Part shown: in pieces, positions 58,585-64,000 of the stretch
Numbering within the stretch: position 1 is the first letter of the stretch
Layout: each line of letters begins with the position of its first letter
Assembly (NCBI GenBank): GCA_963989385.1
Contig: OZ022502.1
Span: 14,805,001 to 14,869,000, forward strand
Source: Ctena decussata
Taxonomy: Eukaryota > Mollusca > Bivalvia > Lucinida > Lucinidae
Reading direction: 5' to 3'
DNA length: 64,000 nt
The notes under the pieces: generated by a model
Told to the model about the DNA's origin: nothing
Databases searched by the model: none
The model's input: the letters and a program-made list of their open reading frames with translations, nothing else
Translations under genes and position numbers: made by a program

Positions 58585-58963
58585 TATAATTAAGGGATAA
58601 GTTTCCATATTTCTCCATAAAATCATATGCTGTGACCCCTCATTAGAACCGTCTCGCCGAGACAGTTCTTATGAGGGGTCACAACATTTGTTTTCATTGA
58701 GAAATTAAATAATTATCCAGAGCTCTAGATAAGAGGGAGTATTTGGTGATAATTAGGGATAATTTTCGCGAAATCAGCATAAAAACATATGTTGTGACCC
58801 CTCATCTGAACCGTCTCGACGAGACGGTTCAGATGAGGGGTCACAACATATGTTTGAATGAGAAATAAGAAAAATTATCCCTAATTATCATCAAATACGC
58901 CCTCTTATCTAGAGCTCTGAATTATCTCAGAATTATCCTGAAAACCCCATCTTAATGTGTAGT
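58585..58963. mobile_element. MITE family B containing another family B copy
   Basis: The outer copy (58585-58717 plus 58927-58963) has centre CATTAGAACCGTCTCGCCGA. It is interrupted by the complete copy at 58718-58919, which duplicated AATTATC of the outer copy. Confidence 0.85.
58718..58919. mobile_element. MITE family B, complete inner copy, duplication AATTATC
   Basis: Ends CAGAGCTCTAGATAAGAGGG and CCCTCTTATCTAGAGCTCTG, an almost exact inverted pair; perfect centre CATCTGAACCGTCTCGACGA with complement. AATTATC at 58711-58717 and 58920-58926. The best reference copy for the family. Confidence 0.93.
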
Positions 58964-59598
58964 GTCTGATAAATGCCCCAATGCCTTATCTGTGAAAAAA
59001 AACTTGCAAACGGCAGAAAAATTAGCTGCAGACCATGAAAATTTGCTATAATAGAAATTACAGCCAAGAGTACCATTTATAGGGCTTGTGAATTGAAGGC
59101 ATTTATTGTAAGAAATACGGTAAGAATTCTGCAGAACACAGTGTCTTTGCAACAATTTGTTCTTTACAGTCAAAGCATGGCATATTAGTATCTTAAATCT
59201 TTACTTCAATTTCCAAGAACATATCCCATAAAAATTCGAATTCACATCCAGTATACATCAATGTTTGCAGTACCAAGATGAATGGTCAAAATGCTAAAAC
59301 TTCTGAAATATTTTGTTTTATATGCATATTCAAACAAGTGACGAATGATTAATTTCAAAGACATCGCATTCCAATAAGGTTTAATCATGAAACAAAATGT
59401 TACATCGCTGATATCATGATTTCCAATATCAATTTTGTCTTTTGTCGAGGAGCGATGACTCAAACCATCACTGATGTACTGTTGATATTGATTCACGGTT
59501 GCATGTCAGATCTTTATTTAACGGAGGCAGATACTGTTGCTAGGATTCCGCCAGGAAAATAAACTTTACTTAATCAAAAGATCTTAGCCACAACTGAT

Positions 59599-59768
59599 AG
59601 GTGACGATCAAAAACGCTCATGCAGTCGACGAACGCGGATTACAAACTGTTAGAAACAGCGTTTTTAATTGCAAATTGTCACCAATTTGCAATCGAAAAC
59701 ACTGCTTCTAATTGTTTTTGATCCGCATTAATCAATTGTTAAGAGCGTTTTCAAATTGCCACCTATCC
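59599..59768. repeat. fold-back element
   Basis: Ends GATAGGTGACGATCAAAAAC and TTTTCAAATTGCCACCTATC; inner arms AACAGCGTTTTTAATTGCAA and TTTGCAATCGAAAACACTG. Confidence 0.75.
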
Positions 59769-61060
59769 GGTGTGTTAGCTGCTTTGAAAGACACTGCTGT
59801 AAAATGAGCTTTCTTCTTTTTTTTTCCGACCATCTTTCAATTAAAGTTTATCTCTTCATTTTCCAAGCTCTCTTCATTTTCCAAGCTCTCTTCATTTTCC
59901 AAGAATCCTTGCAACATGTAACAGCCCACTTTTTAATTCAGTTATAGAACCAACGCTTACACACAGACAAGGGTGGTGGTCTGGCGATGGTGCTGGTTAT
60001 AACTTCCTGTGCCAGGGTGTCCTAATTAATGTGATAAAAGCAGGGCAAGGGCCTACTGTGCTTGCAGTAGGTGCGGGTGGGGGCTGTTTGGAAATTTTTC
60101 TTTTCTATCTTTCTCCTTTTTTTTTTCTCCCTCTCTGGGAGACGGACCGATATAGACTGAAATACTGTCTCCAAGGGCCGTTAAACCCAAAAACAACCAA
60201 ACTTACAGACAGGCTACCTGAGGAAGTGAACAATGCTGCTGAGTGTATCTGACTGTACCGATTTCCTGCCTAATACCGTGGCCATGGCTGCATGATACTT
60301 CAGCAATGAAGTTCTTCTTTTTTTATCAAATTACACTTGGTAACAAAAAGGTATTTAAGCAAACCACTTATGGTCGAGGATAATAAAACCTCACTTCTTT
60401 TATGGGCTAATTTAGGCTTTGGATATTCATGGACATTTATTGGCTGACCACTTTTCATCTTTTGTATATATTGCCCATTGACCTCCATTAATGTTTATGG
60501 ACTATGGAAATTCTAGAGTATATTTGTTGAAATAACAGTTGTTTAGGGTAAAATGGCTTCAAAACAACGTAATATTACATTATCAATGCATTTAACCGTC
60601 AATAGTGCACCCATTTAATAAGACAGAGAATGAGCCGCCTAATCTGGAGCTACGCTGTTTGCAAATTCAAAAATATTTTGTTTTGTCACTTTTTCAGGTT
60701 AAGATAAGTGCAACATCAACCTTCCATGAAAAAAATCTTTGATAGGCTACGTATGGTTCAAAATCTCATCTCAGTTTCAGGATCAAGCTCAAAAAGTACA
60801 TAATTTTATTTATTTAAAAGGATATGAAAAACTGCAGGCATTTTGCCAGCAGAGTATGGTATAAAGAGCAGCCTATGCTAGGGCAAACTGACATCCAGGT
60901 CAAGTGGCAAATTGCAGCTTTTGACAAACAAAATTTTGGAGGATGATTAAATCATCACTGTATGAGGGTGGGGTAGAGGGCAGGGCAAGTGGGGTGAGGT
61001 GAGTCTGATAAATTCCTGATTTTATTCATTTTTTTTTTATTCTTATTTTTTTATTGGCGA
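59769..61060. other. no exon identified; possible half hairpin at 60628
   Basis: Upstream (5') territory of the sestrin gene. 60628-60665 is half of a subfamily D hairpin (GAATGAGCCGCCTAATCTGG ... GCTGTTTGC). A triple CTTCATTTTCCAAG repeat lies at 59847-59893. No sestrin N-terminal coding found. Confidence 0.4.
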
Positions 61061-61994
61061 GGTCTCCTGCCAGCCGGCTGGCAGGAGACTTTTTGGTCTC
61101 CTGCCAGCCGGCTGTCACTAGACCTAAAAGTCTCCTGCCAGCCGGCTGGCAGGAGACCAAAAAGTCTCCTGCCAGCCAGCTATAAAAATGCTGATAAATA
61201 AATAGTGACATCACATTCCATGGAATTCTTGAGTTAAATGTGTCTTTTAAAAGTTGATATGACATATTATAATTACCATAACAAAATACCTGCAATCAAA
61301 CCAGAAAGAAACACAAATAAGAGGGACATTCTATAAATAGATTTCCAAGGGAACTAACTCAAATTATACTATGCAAGGGAACTAACTCTAATACTAAGCA
61401 ATTTTCACTGAAATTTTATATGGGAATTCTGTTAGCACAACTGCCTGTTGGATAAATGGTAGTTTCATCTTATAAATCTATAGTATATTTTTCCTAGTGG
61501 GAAGAATTAGTAAATAAACAATTTTACCTGACTGAACAGTAAAAATACAAACAAAAGCAAATAGCTTGTGATGGTAACCAGTATTAAATTTTGTGTAAAA
61601 TTTTTTCTTTCAACGTATATGTATTATGTGTATATATGATGTAAATGTATTCTTTGAGCTATTTGTGTTAATGATTAAATGACTTCCAGACAATAAAAAA
61701 AGGGATAAAGAATCAAAAAAAAAAAAAAAAAAAGCAAAAATTTACATCTGATTTGCTTGATGGTTTTCTAATAGTTTCATGCTATTACCACAATTAACTT
61801 GATCAAAGCGAAAGCAAATATCTATCTGTTTAATGTTCAATACAATAAAATATAGCTGTCTTGTCTTAATGCCATGCGAAATATCATTTCTTTATCAGTA
61901 TTCCAGTAGCCGGCTGGCAGGAGACTTTTAGGTCTAGTGCCAGCCGGCTGGCAGGAGACCAAAAAGTCTCCTGCCAGCCGGCTGGCAGGAGACA
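61061..61994. repeat. inverted GCCGGC hairpin blocks bounding a 730-bp segment
   Basis: 61061-61182 and 61911-61994 are each built from CTCCTGCCAGCCGGCTGGCA palindromes and are inverted relative to each other (CACTAGACCTAAAAGTCTCC in one, its near-complement in the other). Between them is a poly(A)-tailed sequence. Confidence 0.7.
61560..61733 (+). pseudogene. possible retroposed 3' end (AATAAA plus A19)
   Basis: UTR-like TATATGATGTAAATGTATTC, then AATAAA at 61692-61697 and an A19 tract at 61715-61733, spacing typical of a cleaved polyadenylated transcript. The 5' source is unknown. Confidence 0.35.
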
Positions 61995-62304
61995 CTTCCT
62001 TTTTTATTTTTTACAGTGAAAGAATAGTTTTTCTCTCCCAATTTTTACCTGGAGCTCTGAAATAAGCTCTTTATCATGTTTATTTCCCTACTTTATTTAT
62101 CTCTCAACATAAACCTCCCATCAAATGTACTGACAATACTCATTTATCACCAAGCTGCTCCATCAGGGAAATTAATCTACTTTGCTGTCTATTTCTGGAA
62201 CAACAGGCTCCATAAAGGTTTATTTTTCTTTTTTTTTCTTCTTACCCTATCAAGGAAAAGAACATGGGCAATAATATAATAGTCTAATTTTTTTTTTTAT
62301 ATTT

Positions 62305-62317
62305 TGTGTGTGTGGGT

Positions 62318-62360
<43 letters not shown>
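62305..62360. repeat. (GT)n then G29 run
   Basis: GT repeats followed by about 29 consecutive G. Likely length-variable and prone to sequencing error. Confidence 0.95.
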
Positions 62361-62363
<3 letters not shown>

Positions 62364-62603
62364 GATTACAGCATGGTAAATCTCTCTGCAAACCCAACTC
62401 ACAATTTGAAAATGGTCATATTGATATATGGGGCACAAAAGATGGGGATGTAGCTGCTGAAATGGACTATAAGACTGGGGTGAAAATTGGGGATGGGGAA
62501 TGATGGAGGAAGCCAGAAACACTTAATAGTTCATCAGACAAGAACTGGACTAACATGTATAAGAACTGACAAATTTATGATGGATCCATCTAAAAGAGAG
62601 CCT

Positions 62604-62806
62604 CAGAGCTCTAGATAAGAGGGGTATTTGATGATAATTGAGGGATAATTTTCTTTACTTCTCATTCAAACCATATGTTGTGACCCCTCATCTGAACCGT
62701 CTCATCGAGACAGTTCAGATGAGGGGTCACAAAATATGTTTCTATCTAGAATTAACAAAAATTATACCTAATTATCACCAAATACTCCCTCTTATCTAGG
62801 GCTCTG
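62604..62806. mobile_element. MITE family B copy
   Basis: Ends CAGAGCTCTAGATAAGAGGG and CCTCTTATCTAGGGCTCTG; centre CATCTGAACCGTCTCATCGA and complement. Flanks GAGCCT and GAGTCT suggest a worn 6-bp duplication. Confidence 0.88.
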
Positions 62807-64000
62807 GAGTCTGGCAGGCCAGGCAATCAGCCCTGGTTGACACATGATAAGAAAATCAATTATTGGTCAGATATTATGACAGGTAAGCTCCTAGAAGACA
62901 GGTTTTTAAGATTGATCAGGGACACAAATTTATGCCTATTTCTGAAATTTTCATCAACATTTGGCCGAGAAAGAACTCTTGCCATTAAATGAATTACTGA
63001 GTTTAACACACATCAAATACACACTATGGAAACGGTGACAACGATACCTGGTGAAAACTCGGGGGAGAACTGGTATAAAGTGTAAATTCGGGTAAAGAGC
63101 CAGAGAAAATTCGGGATTTATACTGTTTTGAAGGTGTTTATTTTGTTTACTTTCAATTTAAAGCAAAAGCATAACTAACTCCTGCGGAATTTTAGAATTC
63201 GGGCACTTGCAGGAGCTGTAGATGTTCTTTATTCATTTGTTGATAGAAAGATTTTGTTGAAAATATCTTCTGCGTTCTTGCCACAGTGCGCCCCATTTTA
63301 CAGGTAAACATTCTCAGGCGCCTTGCTGAACTAATTTTGTTAATTGTTCCACGTGTACTTAATGACTGGATCAAAATAACTCTGCGTTTTGATAGAGTTA
63401 GGGAGGCCATGTAAGCCCCTTATCATCGACAGGGAGCAAATTGTTAAAAACAAGGAGATTACCCAGTTTCACGCTCGTGTATGGTGATATGGTGAATTAA
63501 CGGACAGGTGAAGTAGATCATCGGACAGCAACCAAATTTCTGCCAGTATGCAAAAGAAGTTTTACCCCGACTACTTCTGTTTTCCAGTTTGCAATGAATT
63601 CTAATCAGTAAAATATTAATTCTCGCTACCTTTCTATTGGCCTCCGTCATTTTTCATCGCAATCTATGCCATGAACATTGACAGAAAAGGCTCTGTGAAG
63701 TAAATGGGGACGTAGACATGCTTTTTGCAAGCATGCGTATGTCCGCTGCCAATATGAGTAGTCTTCGGGACTGAAAACACAGCTTTCTCGAATGCAAGTC
63801 TGTGACAAAATATTGTGACAGGAAAAGAAAACCATTCCCATAGGTTTAAAATGAATAACTGAATATTTCATGTCATTTTTTGTGTGTGTTTAAAATCTTC
63901 TGTTATTAAAGATCGTTTCCTGAAAACATCCGGTTTTTTCTACACTTTAAAAGACTCGTACATTTTACTATAAAATAACTGGCAAATGGCGACCTGTCCA
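62807..64000. other. no exon confirmed; candidate 5' region of sestrin
   Basis: Minus-strand frames at 63192-63410 (starting MASLTLSKRRVILIQSLSTR) and a short MTEANRK frame followed by gtagcg at 63650-63629 are possible first exons, but neither resembles a known sestrin N-terminus. Confidence 0.2.

Noticed and set aside
62250..62522. Proline/histidine-rich protein
   Set aside because: Generated by the poly-G and GT run on the opposite strand.
63192..63410. 72-residue minus frame as sestrin N-terminus
   Set aside because: Basic, no match to the known N-terminal sestrin segment, and no matching donor in phase.
63629..63650. Sestrin first exon MTEANRK followed by gtagcg
   Set aside because: Seven codons and a weak donor give no real similarity to a sestrin N-terminus; kept only as an untested possibility.

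Overview
The window is eukaryotic nuclear DNA, almost certainly from a bivalve mollusc. It has AT-rich intergenic DNA, GT-AG introns, tRNA-derived SINEs, many fold-back MITEs, and pearl/Helentron-like non-autonomous elements with tandem cores and ACGG microsatellites, as known from oysters, cockles and clams. The fold-back family ending in GAGCCGCGACACGA suggests a venerid clam such as Mercenaria. That placement is inference and no search was run.

Only one gene is well supported: a sestrin on the minus strand. Seven coding exons (58541 down to 45795) splice with consensus GT-AG sites and consistent phase into 1260 nt, i.e. 419 residues plus a TGA stop. This matches vertebrate sestrins from about human SESN2 residue 62 to the C-terminus with a constant offset of 61. 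The N-terminal exon(s) were not found and may lie between 58.6 and 64 kb or beyond the right edge. The antioxidant Cys-Tyr-His set, the Asp-Asp GATOR2-binding motif and most leucine-pocket residues are kept, but the positions of SESN2 L389 and W444 are Phe and Met.

Left part (1-45 kb) is gene-poor: a mariner transposase relic (1.0 kb), a 933-bp mariner-like element with TA duplication (6.0-6.9 kb), a near-symmetric inverted duplication (9.8-10.5 kb), a non-LTR retrotransposon 3' relic (12.0-12.5 kb), a 1.38-kb TA-flanked TIR element (13.4-14.7 kb), a 51-bp minisatellite (19.8-20.4 kb), ACGTC-rich palindromes (22.0 and 25.1-25.4 kb), a long 50/52-bp satellite (27.8-29.6 kb), a 31-bp minisatellite (35.6-36.0 kb) and several tandem-core elements (3.2, 25.6, 32.5, 36.8, 38.3 kb).

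Right part (45-64 kb) is the sestrin gene. Its introns are packed with MITEs of the CAGAGCTCTAGATAAG family, several within 10-65 bp of splice sites, plus SINEs, a 2-kb tandem-core element in the last intron and several hairpin elements. Nested insertions (element in MITE, MITE in MITE, and a 1.46-kb TIR element in a MITE with near-identical termini) give a readable order of insertion events.
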